Below, piece by piece: positions 8,651 to 16,269 of a DNA stretch of 64,000 nucleotides (position 1 is its first letter; each line of letters starts with the position of its first letter). This stretch comes from Bradyrhizobium sp. WSM3983 (GTDB lineage: Bacteria; Pseudomonadota; Alphaproteobacteria; Rhizobiales; Xanthobacteraceae), in NCBI RefSeq assembly GCF_000473045.1, contig NZ_AXAY01000008.1, forward strand, positions 1 through 64,000, given 5' to 3'. The notes beneath the pieces were generated by a model, which ran no database searches, had not been told where the DNA came from, and saw nothing but the letters and a program-made list of their open reading frames with translations. Position numbers and translations under genes: made by a program.

Positions 8651-10396
8651 ATGGCGATCCGCCGCCGCGATTTCCTGAAGAGCTCAGCCGTTGCTGCCGC
8701 ATCGCTTGTGCTGCCTCGGTTTGCGCGCGGCGCCGAGACCGCTGGCATCTACGACATCGAGCGGTTCGGCAATGCGCGGATCCTCCACCTCACCGACACA
8801 CATGCGCAGCTCAACCCGGTCTATTTTCGCGAGCCCAGCGTCAATATCGGCATTGGCGAGATGGCGGGACGACCGCCGCATCTGGTCGGCCGCGCTTTCC
8901 TGGAGCATTTTGGCATCCGGCCCGACAGCGCGGACGCCTATGCTTTCACCTCTGTCGAGTTCGAGAAGTCGGCCGGCCGTTTCGGCAAGCTCGGCGGCTT
9001 CGCTCATCTGAAGACGCTGATCGACCGCCTGCGCGGCGATGTCGGCGAGAAGCACGCCATGCTGGTCGACGGTGGCGATCTCTGGCAGGGCACGGGCCTC
9101 GCCAACATCATGCAGGGCCGCGACATGGTGGAGGTCGCCAACCTGCTCGGTATCGAGGCGATGACCGGGCATTGGGAGTTCACCTATGGCGAGCAGGCGC
9201 TGCGTGACAATCTCGAGCACTTCAAGGGCGAGTTTCTGGCGCAGAACGTGTTCCTGACCGAGGAAGCCGCGTTCAACGACGCCCTCGCCTTCGACAAGGC
9301 AAGCGGGCGCGTGTTCAAGCCGTCGACCATCAAGGAGCTCGGCGGTCATCGCGTCGCGATCATCGGCCAGGCGTTTCCTTACGTGCCGATCGCGCATCCC
9401 AAACGGTTCACGCCGGACTGGACTTTTGGCATCCGCGAGGAAGAGCTCCAGAAGCATGTCGATGCGTTGCGCGGCGCCGACAAGGTCGATGCGGTCATCC
9501 TGCTGTCGCACAACGGCATGGACGTCGACCTCAAACTCGCAAGCCGCGTCACCGGCATCGACGTCATCCTCGGCGGCCACACCCACGATGCCGTGCCGCA
9601 ACCGATCGCCGTGAAGAACGCTGGCGGTACGACGCTTGTCACCAATGCCGGATCGAACGGAAAATTTCTCGCCGTGCTCGATCTCGCGCTCGACAAGGGC
9701 AGGGTCAGCGATATCAGGTACCATCTGCTGCCGGTCTATTCCGAGCTGCTCAAGCCCGATCTCGGAATGGCCGAGCTGATCGGAAAGCTGCGCGCGCCGC
9801 ATGTGACCGACTGGTCGGAGAAGATCGCAACGCCCGATCGGCTGCTCTATCGCCGCGACAATTTCGCCGGGCCCGTCGACGAGCTGATCTGCACCGCACT
9901 GCGGACCGAGCTCGATGCCGAGATCGCGCTGTCGCCGGGCTTCCGCTGGGGCGTCACCGCGTTGCCCGGCCAGCCACTGACCATGGAGGATGTGCTCGCG
10001 GAAACCGCGATCACCTATCCCGAGACCTATGTGCAGGAGATGACCGGCGCCCAGATCAAGGACGTGCTGGAAGACATCTGCGACAATCTCTTCAACGCCG
10101 ATCCCTACTATCAGCAGGGCGGCGACATGGTGCGCGCCGGCGGGCTCAGCTACGCCTGCAGCCCCACCAACGCGATCGGCAGCCGCATCTCCGAGCTCAA
10201 GCTCGCCAACGGCAAGGCGCTCAGCGCCGTCAGGCACTACAAGGTCGCAGGCTGGGCCTCGGTCAACGGCCAGCAGGGCGCACCGGTGTGGGACGTCGTC
10301 GGCAGATATCTGCGCTCGGGCCGGATGTTTCAGGAGCGCCTCGGCGCCGGCGTCACGCTGAAGGGCGTCGACGGCAATCCGGGCATTGCAGGATAG
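8651..10396 (+). CDS. soxB: SoxB, thiosulfohydrolase
   Basis: SoxB releases sulfate from the thiosulfonate bound to SoxY, using a two-manganese centre. The 581-residue protein starts with a Tat signal (RRRDFLKSSAVAAASLV). It shows metallophosphoesterase-like motifs: DTHAQLNP (D49, H51), VDGGDLWQGTG, the SoxB-specific GHWEFTYG, LLSHNGMD and GGHTHD. The C-terminal 5'-nucleotidase-like domain follows from about residue 390. The ATG at 8651 was chosen because upstream residues in this frame lie over soxK and are arginine/proline-rich shadow. A 55-base gap separates it from soxK. Confidence 0.93.
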   Translation: MAIRRRDFLKSSAVAAASLVLPRFARGAETAGIYDIERFGNARILHLTDTHAQLNPVYFREPSVNIGIGEMAGRPPHLVGRAFLEHFGIRPDSADAYAFTSVEFEKSAGRFGKLGGFAHLKTLIDRLRGDVGEKHAMLVDGGDLWQGTGLANIMQGRDMVEVANLLGIEAMTGHWEFTYGEQALRDNLEHFKGEFLAQNVFLTEEAAFNDALAFDKASGRVFKPSTIKELGGHRVAIIGQAFPYVPIAHPKRFTPDWTFGIREEELQKHVDALRGADKVDAVILLSHNGMDVDLKLASRVTGIDVILGGHTHDAVPQPIAVKNAGGTTLVTNAGSNGKFLAVLDLALDKGRVSDIRYHLLPVYSELLKPDLGMAELIGKLRAPHVTDWSEKIATPDRLLYRRDNFAGPVDELICTALRTELDAEIALSPGFRWGVTALPGQPLTMEDVLAETAITYPETYVQEMTGAQIKDVLEDICDNLFNADPYYQQGGDMVRAGGLSYACSPTNAIGSRISELKLANGKALSAVRHYKVAGWASVNGQQGAPVWDVVGRYLRSGRMFQERLGAGVTLKGVDGNPGIAG

Positions 10397-10398
10397 GG

Positions 10399-10857
10399 AT
10401 GATGCGGTCGCAATTCTTTCGCGCGATGATGCTGACGCTGCTCGTCTTGGTCGCACCGGCGTTGGCTTCGGCGCAGCAAGTGCCGCTCCAGGACAAGCCG
10501 TTCGCCGAGCACAAGATCGTGCTGCAGCTTTCCGATGCTGATGCCAAGAAGCAGGCGCTGGTGCTGAGCGTCGCCAACAATCTTCTGAAGGCCTACGACC
10601 CCGACAAGATCGCAGTCGAGGTGGTGGCCTTCGGCCCCGGCATCGATTTGCTGCTGTCAGGCAGCGAGCGCCGTAAGCAGGTCGAAAGCCTGATCGCGCA
10701 GGGCGTGCGCTTCGACATCTGCCTCAACACGGTCGATACGATCGAGCGGGAGACAGGCAAGCGGCCGGAATTCATCCCGGCTGCGACACCGGTCCAGGTG
10801 GGCGTGGGGCAGATCCTGTTTCTGGCGGAGAACGGGTACACGGTGGTGAGGCCATAG
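10399..10857 (+). CDS. Periplasmic DsrE-family protein
   Basis: A 152-residue protein with a signal peptide (ends near ASAQ, about residue 24) and a DsrE/DsrF-like alpha/beta fold: HKIVLQLSDAD, then a helix, VEVVAFGPGIDLL, and a conserved single Cys in FDICLNT. DsrE-type proteins bind and pass on sulfane sulfur. The gene starts three bases after the soxB stop (two adjacent ATGs, RBS GGATAGGG), so it is almost certainly co-transcribed. Its role in the cluster is inferred as sulfur trafficking or acceptance in the periplasm; no enzyme activity can be claimed. Confidence 0.75.
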   Translation: MMRSQFFRAMMLTLLVLVAPALASAQQVPLQDKPFAEHKIVLQLSDADAKKQALVLSVANNLLKAYDPDKIAVEVVAFGPGIDLLLSGSERRKQVESLIAQGVRFDICLNTVDTIERETGKRPEFIPAATPVQVGVGQILFLAENGYTVVRP

Positions 10858-10873
10858 GGCCGCTCTCTCCCTT

Positions 10874-11000
10874 GTCGTCCCGGCGAAGGCCGGGACCCAT
10901 ACCGCGAGGTCTATCGATGGGCGCGATAGAAGTACCGAACGGCTGATTCTTCACCAAATTACTCCCTGTGGTTATGGGTCCCGGCCTCCGCCGGGACGAC
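10874..11000. repeat. Family A inverted repeat, copy 1 (127 bp)
   Basis: Starts GTCGTCCCGGCGAAGG and ends CCGCCGGGACGAC. The outer arms are near-perfect inverted repeats of about 27 bases followed by a variable centre containing CACCAAATTACTCCCTGTGG. It fills the first half of the 301-base gene-free stretch 10858-11158 after the sox cluster. The remainder (11001-11158) is locally A/T-richer and probably holds the promoter for the dioxygenase gene at 11159; no clear -35/-10 pair could be assigned. Confidence 0.85.
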
Positions 11001-11158
11001 GCCGATTTTGTGGATCGGCCGTCGCTCCCAAACCGCCCAAGCCCCTTACCCCCGCAACAAAAACCTTCTAAATTTTCTCGTCCCCGCAGTGAATTACTTC
11101 TCCTTCTATCCTCCGGCGTAGTAGAATCCCCGAAATCGAGTTCACGCCGGGTCTTGCC

Positions 11159-12199
11159 ATGATCTTCCGCCAGCTCTTCGACAGCGTTTCGGGCACCTAC
11201 AGCTATGTCCTCGCCAGCCGCCCCGGCGGCGAGGCGCTGATCCTCGATCCCGTGCTGGAGAAGGTCGACCGCTACTGCCAGCTGCTGCGCGAGCTCGACC
11301 TCAAGCTGGTCAAGGCGGTCGACACCCATCTGCATGCCGACCACGTCACCGGCCTCGGCGAGCTGCGCGACCGCACCCATTGCATGACGGTGATGGGCGA
11401 CCAGACCAAGGCCGACGTGGTGGCGATGCGGGTTGCCGACGGCGACAAGGTGACGATCGAGGGCCTGTCGCTCGACGTGATGTACACGCCGGGCCACACC
11501 GACGATTCCTATTCCTATCTGATGGGCGATCGCGTCTTCACCGGCGATACGCTCTTGATCCGCGGCACCGGCCGCACCGATTTCCAGAACGGCTCGTCGC
11601 GCGCACAGTACGAGTCAATTTTCAATCGGCTGCTCAAGCTGCCGGATGAGACGATGGTCTTCCCGGCGCATGACTACAAGGGCGACACTGTCTCCACCAT
11701 CGGGGAAGAGAAGCGCTACAATCCGCGGCTGCAGGTACGCTCGGTCGACGAATATATCGAGCTGATGGCGAACCTGAAGCTGCCCAATCCGAAGATGATG
11801 GACGTGGCGGTACCGGCCAATATGCGGGTCGGCCTGCATCAGGAGGAGCTGGAGAAAGAGGGCCGCGCGCTCAGCGCCGTCGAGGCGATCCGCTCGCTCC
11901 ACCGGCCCGATATTCTGCTGGTCGATCTGCGCGAGACCAATGAGCGGATGAAGCACGGCATGCTCGAAGGCGCGCTGCACACGCCCTATCCGAGCGTCGA
12001 GGAGAGCCTCAAGCCCGGCGGCATGCTGCGGGAGGTCGCGGCCGCGACGGGGCGCCGCGTCGTGTTCTTCTGCGCCTTCGGCGAGCGCTCGGCGATGGCT
12101 GTCGCCGCCGCCAAGGAGGCCGGCCTCTCCAACACCGCCCACATCGCCGGCGGCATCGATGCCTGGAAAAAGGCGGGTGGGCCTGTGGTGCAGGCCTGA
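11159..12199 (+). CDS. Persulfide dioxygenase-rhodanese fusion
   Basis: A 346-residue cytoplasmic two-domain protein. Residues 1-240 are a metallo-beta-lactamase fold of the ETHE1/glyoxalase II group, with H57xH59xD61H62 in THLHADH, then YTPGHTDDS and FPAHDYKG. Residues 250-346 are a rhodanese domain with the active-site loop CAFGERS (C305). Such fusions oxidise glutathione persulfide to sulfite and exchange sulfur with thiosulfate. Its place after the sox genes suggests it deals with sulfane sulfur that reaches the cytoplasm. No Shine-Dalgarno stands out before the ATG. Confidence 0.88.
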   Translation: MIFRQLFDSVSGTYSYVLASRPGGEALILDPVLEKVDRYCQLLRELDLKLVKAVDTHLHADHVTGLGELRDRTHCMTVMGDQTKADVVAMRVADGDKVTIEGLSLDVMYTPGHTDDSYSYLMGDRVFTGDTLLIRGTGRTDFQNGSSRAQYESIFNRLLKLPDETMVFPAHDYKGDTVSTIGEEKRYNPRLQVRSVDEYIELMANLKLPNPKMMDVAVPANMRVGLHQEELEKEGRALSAVEAIRSLHRPDILLVDLRETNERMKHGMLEGALHTPYPSVEESLKPGGMLREVAAATGRRVVFFCAFGERSAMAVAAAKEAGLSNTAHIAGGIDAWKKAGGPVVQA

Positions 12200-12288
12200 C
12201 GCCATTGTCGCAGAGCCTTGAGATAGGTCAGGAACCGCTTAGATTTTGCGGGTAGAAGCGGATGACGCATCGCCATCCGGGATCAGCC

Positions 12289-12450
12289 ATGGCCAAGACA
12301 GGCAAGCCGAGCGAACCGCCGAAGACGAAGACCGCGGACGACAAGGCGAAGAAGCCTAAACCTCGACGCGACGCCGACGACGATTATGAAGACGGTGACA
12401 TCGCCACGCCGAAGCGCGATCGTTATGGGACTGATGACGAGCCGTTGTGA
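12289..12450 (+). CDS. Small, highly charged hypothetical protein
   Basis: Fifty-three residues, nearly all charged or proline (MAKTGKPSEPPKTKTADD at the start, DDDYEDGD in the middle), hence probably disordered. There is no cysteine, membrane segment or recognisable domain. A GGGATCA sequence precedes the ATG; an earlier in-frame ATG at 12262 would add nine residues. Similar short Lys/Asp-rich ORFs are common in Bradyrhizobium, which is the reason for listing it. It may not be a real gene. Confidence 0.4.
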   Translation: MAKTGKPSEPPKTKTADDKAKKPKPRRDADDDYEDGDIATPKRDRYGTDDEPL

Positions 12451-12486
12451 GGGTGCTGGGTGCGAGATCTAACCACGCTCTCCGCC

Positions 12487-12613
12487 GTCGTCCTGGCGAA
12501 GGCCGGGACCCATACCGCGTGATCTCTCGATTGTGATCGGCCGTAGTACCGAACAGCGATCCCCCGCCAAACTATTCCCTGGGGTAATGGGTCCTGGCTT
12601 TCGCCAGGACGAC
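12487..12613. repeat. Family A inverted repeat, copy 2 (127 bp)
   Basis: Same layout and length as the copy at 10874, with GTCGTCCTGGCGAAGG at the left and TTTCGCCAGGACGAC at the right. The compensating C-to-T and G-to-A changes in the two arms keep the stem paired. It lies in the 277-base gap before the MFS gene at 12728. Confidence 0.85.
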
Positions 12614-12727
12614 GTTGGGGATGCATCGAGCCCCCACCCGCACTACCTGCCATGCGCCTGCGTTCATGGACAAATAACCGCTGTCCCCGATAGGTTGCGC
12701 GCCTCCAGGGACTGGAACGGAACTGCA

Positions 12728-13939
12728 ATGGTCGACGTTCTCGCCGCACCGCAACAAGGCAAGGCGGACAGCGCGCTGCGCACGCTAACCGGGATCTCGA
12801 TCGCGCATTGGGTCAGCCATTTCCACCTGCTGGTCCTGCCGATGCTGTTCCCGTTCCTGAAGAGCCAGCTCGGCGTCGGCTATGTCGAGCTCGGCTTCGC
12901 GCTGACCGTGTCGGCCGTCGTCTCCGGGCTGACGCAGGCGCCGACCGGCTATCTCGTCGACCATTTTGGCGCGCGCAAGATCCTGTTGGGCGGACTGACG
13001 CTCGGCGGGCTGGCGCTGATCCTGCTCGGCCTGCATCTGAGCTACGCCTCGCTGATCGCCTGCGCCGTGCTGCTTGGGCTTGCCAACAGCGTCTATCATC
13101 CCGCCGATTACGCGATCCTCGCCGAACACATGGACGAGGCGCGGATGGGTCGCGCCTTCTCGGTCCACACCTTCGCCGGCTATTTTGGCGGTGCCGTTGC
13201 GCCGGCGATCGTGGCTGCGCTGATCACCGTGTCCGGCGGCGCCGGCGCTTTGATCGCCTCCGGCGCGATCGGCGTGCTGGTGGCGCTGCTGCTGATCGTT
13301 ATGAACATTCCCGATGCCGGCGCGCACAAGGCCAGGCCGGGCAACGCAAACCTGCCGAAGCAGGCCGTCATCACGCCGGCGCTGATGACGCTGACCGCAC
13401 TGTTCATGCTGCTCAGCCTGTCGGTGGCCGGCATCAACAATTTCGGCGTAGTGGCGCTGATGAGCGGCTATGGCGCAACCTACTCCACCGCCAACGTCGC
13501 GCTGACCGCGTTCCTCGGCTCCAGCGCCGCCGGCGTGCTCGCGGGCGGCTTTCTCGCCGACCACACCGAGCGCCACGGCTATGTCGCCGCCGCCTGCTTT
13601 GCCGCGAATGCAGCCATCGTGCTGCTGATCGCGCTGGTCACCCTCCCGGGCTGGGCGCTGACCGCGACGATGGCAACCGCGGGCTTCCTCTCCGGCGTGA
13701 TCGCGCCGTCGCGGGACATGCTGGTGCGCAACGCCGCGCCTCCCGGCGCCGCCGGTCGCGCCTTCGGCATCGTCTCCACCGGCTTCAATCTCGGCGGCAT
13801 CGTCAGCCCGCTGCTGTTCGGCTGGATCATGGATCAGAGCGCACCGCATTGGGTGTTCGGCGCCTCCGTGATCTTCATGGTCGCAACCGTGGTACTGTCG
13901 CCGTTCACCGAGCGGAAGCCGCAAGCTGCCTCGAATTGA
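12728..13939 (+). CDS. MFS transporter, fosmidomycin-resistance (Fsr) type
   Basis: A 403-residue twelve-segment carrier. The run AHWVSHFHLLVLPMLFPF in the first helix and HPADYAILAEHMDEARMGRA in helices 4-5 are characteristic of the Fsr-like MFS group, which includes drug/efflux carriers. The natural substrate here is unknown. The ATG at 12728 (MVDVLAAP) was chosen because the open frame before it runs through the repeat element and has no membrane-protein character. It is flanked on both sides by family A repeats. Confidence 0.75.
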   Translation: MVDVLAAPQQGKADSALRTLTGISIAHWVSHFHLLVLPMLFPFLKSQLGVGYVELGFALTVSAVVSGLTQAPTGYLVDHFGARKILLGGLTLGGLALILLGLHLSYASLIACAVLLGLANSVYHPADYAILAEHMDEARMGRAFSVHTFAGYFGGAVAPAIVAALITVSGGAGALIASGAIGVLVALLLIVMNIPDAGAHKARPGNANLPKQAVITPALMTLTALFMLLSLSVAGINNFGVVALMSGYGATYSTANVALTAFLGSSAAGVLAGGFLADHTERHGYVAAACFAANAAIVLLIALVTLPGWALTATMATAGFLSGVIAPSRDMLVRNAAPPGAAGRAFGIVSTGFNLGGIVSPLLFGWIMDQSAPHWVFGASVIFMVATVVLSPFTERKPQAASN

Positions 13940-13966
13940 GCGATCGGTTTCGGTATCAATTCAACC

Positions 13967-14087
13967 GTCGTCCCGGCGAAGGCCGGGACCCATAACCACA
14001 AAAAGCAGTTGTTCGCGGAACTGTTAACTCCGGGTCTTCGCCAAACCACTCCCTGTGGTTATGGGTCCCGGCCTTCGCCGGGACGAC
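13967..14087. repeat. Family A inverted repeat, copy 3 (121 bp)
   Basis: Arms GTCGTCCCGGCGAAGG and CCTTCGCCGGGACGAC enclose a short variable centre. It sits between convergent MFS genes (stops at 13939 and 14122), where it could serve as a terminator for both. Confidence 0.85.
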
Positions 14088-14121
14088 ACTGTTCATGGAG
14101 CTGGCAGCAGCGCGCCACTCC

Positions 14122-15471
14122 TTACGTCGGCGACACCGCGCCCTTCAGCTCGGCTTGCCGAGGAGCTGCACCACGCGTCAGGCGGGCCTTTTCCGTGTTC
14201 GGCCAGAGCAGCAGCAGGCCGATGACGCCGGAGCCGACCATCACCACTGCGTTGATGGTGAAGCCGGTCATGTAGCCGTTGAGCATGCTGCCGGCGCGCT
14301 GGATCACGGTGCCCATCACCATCGGCGCGATGATGCCTGAGAGCGTGTAGAGCGCACCGTAGATCGCGATGATGGCGCCGCGCTGCGAAGCCGGCGTGAA
14401 TTCGCCGAGCATCGGCGGACAGACCACATAGATCGCACCGCAGAGACCCGAGCCGACCACGAGCAGCGCGATTTGAAGGCCTGCGCCCTGAACGTGCGGC
14501 ATCGTCGCCAGGATCAGGCCACCGATGATCAGCGGAACCGAGCCGAGCACACCGCGCGAGATGCGCGTGGTGTAGCCGCGCGCCATCATGACCTGCGAGA
14601 TCCAGCCCGTCAGGATGACGATGGTAGCGCCGAACACCCAGGGCAGGATCGAGATGTAGCCGGCCTGCTGCTGCGAGAAGCCGAGACCCGTGATGATGAA
14701 CGCGGTGAACCATGTCAGCCCGAGCGACAGCGCCCAATAGGCGCCGAAGGTCGCGATCACGCAGCCGAGGAAGGTGCGCGAGGTCAGAAGCTGGATATAG
14801 GGAATTTTCGGCTCGTTGGCAGCGAGTGCCCGCGTGTCCTCGAGCGGGCCTTCCTTGCCGAGCGCCAGCCAGGCACAGACCCAGATCAGGCCGACGACAC
14901 CGAGCGCACCGAAGGCGTAGTGCCAGGAGTGATTGACGATGACCCAGTTCAGCGCGGGCACGGCGAGGATGACGCCGAAGGCCGAGCCCTGCGACAGGAT
15001 CGCGGTCGGCAGCGTGCGCTTCTCATCCGGGAACCATTTGTAGATCGCATGCGCGGCAACCGAGAAGGCCGGGCCTTCGCCCGCGCCAAGCACGATGCGG
15101 CAGATCAAGAGCGTCGTGAAGGAAACAGTGCCGACCATCGGAAACTGCGCCAGCGCCCAGATCACCGCCAGGGTCAGCAGCACATAGCGCGTCGCCACCT
15201 TGTTGACGATGAAGCCGACCACGATCGCCGAGATCGAGAACAGGAAGAAGAACGAGGACCCGAGCAGGCCGAACTGCTCCGGCTGGAGCTTCAGGTCGGT
15301 CATGATCGGCACGCCGGCGAGGCCGACGACGATCTTGTCCGCGAAGTTCACGACCATGAAGAGAAAGAGGAGAAAAGTAACGGTCCAGGCGCCCTTTGGC
15401 GTTGCGTTTGCTGTCCCTTGGGACACCCCTGCCGTCCTGCCCGCCGCACTGGGCGTTCCCTGAGCGCTCAT
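14122..15471 (-). CDS. MFS transporter, anion:cation symporter (ACS) type
   Basis: A 449-residue twelve-segment carrier. GAGEGPAFSVAAHAIYKWFP at helices 4-5 is the signature area of the ACS family (carriers of organic anions such as sugar acids and aromatic acids), so uptake of an organic acid is the best guess. The start is taken at the second of two adjacent ATGs (15471), four bases after GGGGAG; the first ATG (15474) directly abuts the RBS. The longer frame to 15546 is Lys-rich and less likely. The gene is divergent from the ABC ATPase gene at 15574. Confidence 0.8.
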   Translation of the reverse strand: MSAQGTPSAAGRTAGVSQGTANATPKGAWTVTFLLFLFMVVNFADKIVVGLAGVPIMTDLKLQPEQFGLLGSSFFFLFSISAIVVGFIVNKVATRYVLLTLAVIWALAQFPMVGTVSFTTLLICRIVLGAGEGPAFSVAAHAIYKWFPDEKRTLPTAILSQGSAFGVILAVPALNWVIVNHSWHYAFGALGVVGLIWVCAWLALGKEGPLEDTRALAANEPKIPYIQLLTSRTFLGCVIATFGAYWALSLGLTWFTAFIITGLGFSQQQAGYISILPWVFGATIVILTGWISQVMMARGYTTRISRGVLGSVPLIIGGLILATMPHVQGAGLQIALLVVGSGLCGAIYVVCPPMLGEFTPASQRGAIIAIYGALYTLSGIIAPMVMGTVIQRAGSMLNGYMTGFTINAVVMVGSGVIGLLLLWPNTEKARLTRGAAPRQAELKGAVSPT

Positions 15472-15573
15472 CATTCTCCCCGTATGTTCTTTTTTCGGCA
15501 CTTTTGATTTGGCCGTCTCGGAAGCTAACAACGGCTTGATCGGCAACGCAACCCCGGCATTTCCACGGCAAGT

Positions 15574-16269
15574 GTGCTACGCAGCATTGAGTTAATTCCG
15601 TCCGGCGCATTGATCTTGCTGAGCATCCGAAACCTCTCCAAAACTTTCTCCTCGGCCGCCGAGCCGGTCCATGTGCTGCGCGGCGTCGACCTCGACCTCA
15701 GGGCGGGTGAGCGCGTCGCGCTGACCGGCGAATCCGGCAGCGGCAAGAGCACGCTGTTGCACCTGATCGCCGGCCTCGATGCCGCGGATGGCGGCACGAT
15801 CCGGCTCGAAGACATAGAGGTCACGAAGCTGCCGGACGCAGGCCGCGCCCAGTTGCGGCGCGACCGGATTGGCCTGGTCTTTCAGCAATTCAACCTGATC
15901 CCGAGCCTGTCGGTCGCGGACAATCTCGCCTTCCAGGCGCGGATCGCCGGCCGGCATGATGCGGCCTGGACCAGGGAGCTGGTCGAGCGGCTCGGGCTCG
16001 GCACTCTGCTCAAGCGTTATCCAGAGCAATTATCAGGCGGCCAGCAGCAGCGGGTCGCGATCGGCCGGGCGCTGGCGACAAAACCATCGCTACTCCTCGC
16101 GGACGAGCCGACCGGCAATCTCGACGAGGCCACCGCCGACGACGTGCTGGCGCTGACCCGCGACCTGGTCGCGCGCACCGGCTGCGGTTTCCTGATGGTG
16201 ACGCACAGCCTGCATCTGGCCAGCACGCTCGACCGTCACATCATCCTCCATGCGGGGCGGATCGCATGA
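15574..16269 (+). CDS. ABC exporter ATPase (LolD/MacB type, AttE-like)
   Basis: A 231-residue ATP-binding subunit with Walker A GESGSGKST, Q-loop FQQFN, signature LSGGQQQR, Walker B LLLADEPT and H-loop VTHS. It powers the permease encoded immediately downstream (ATGA overlap at 16266). GTG at 15574 is used as the start; the conserved part begins at LSIRNLSKTF, so a TTG at 15616 is equally possible, and neither has a clear RBS. The ATPase, fused permease and AttH-like protein together match the AttEFGH layout. Confidence 0.85.
   Translation: MLRSIELIPSGALILLSIRNLSKTFSSAAEPVHVLRGVDLDLRAGERVALTGESGSGKSTLLHLIAGLDAADGGTIRLEDIEVTKLPDAGRAQLRRDRIGLVFQQFNLIPSLSVADNLAFQARIAGRHDAAWTRELVERLGLGTLLKRYPEQLSGGQQQRVAIGRALATKPSLLLADEPTGNLDEATADDVLALTRDLVARTGCGFLMVTHSLHLASTLDRHIILHAGRIA

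Noticed and set aside
10858..11158. Possible CRISPR-like array because of repeated GGGACCCAT/ATGGGTCCC units.
   Set aside because: There are only two inverted arms per locus, no regular direct repeats or spacers, and no cas genes in the window.
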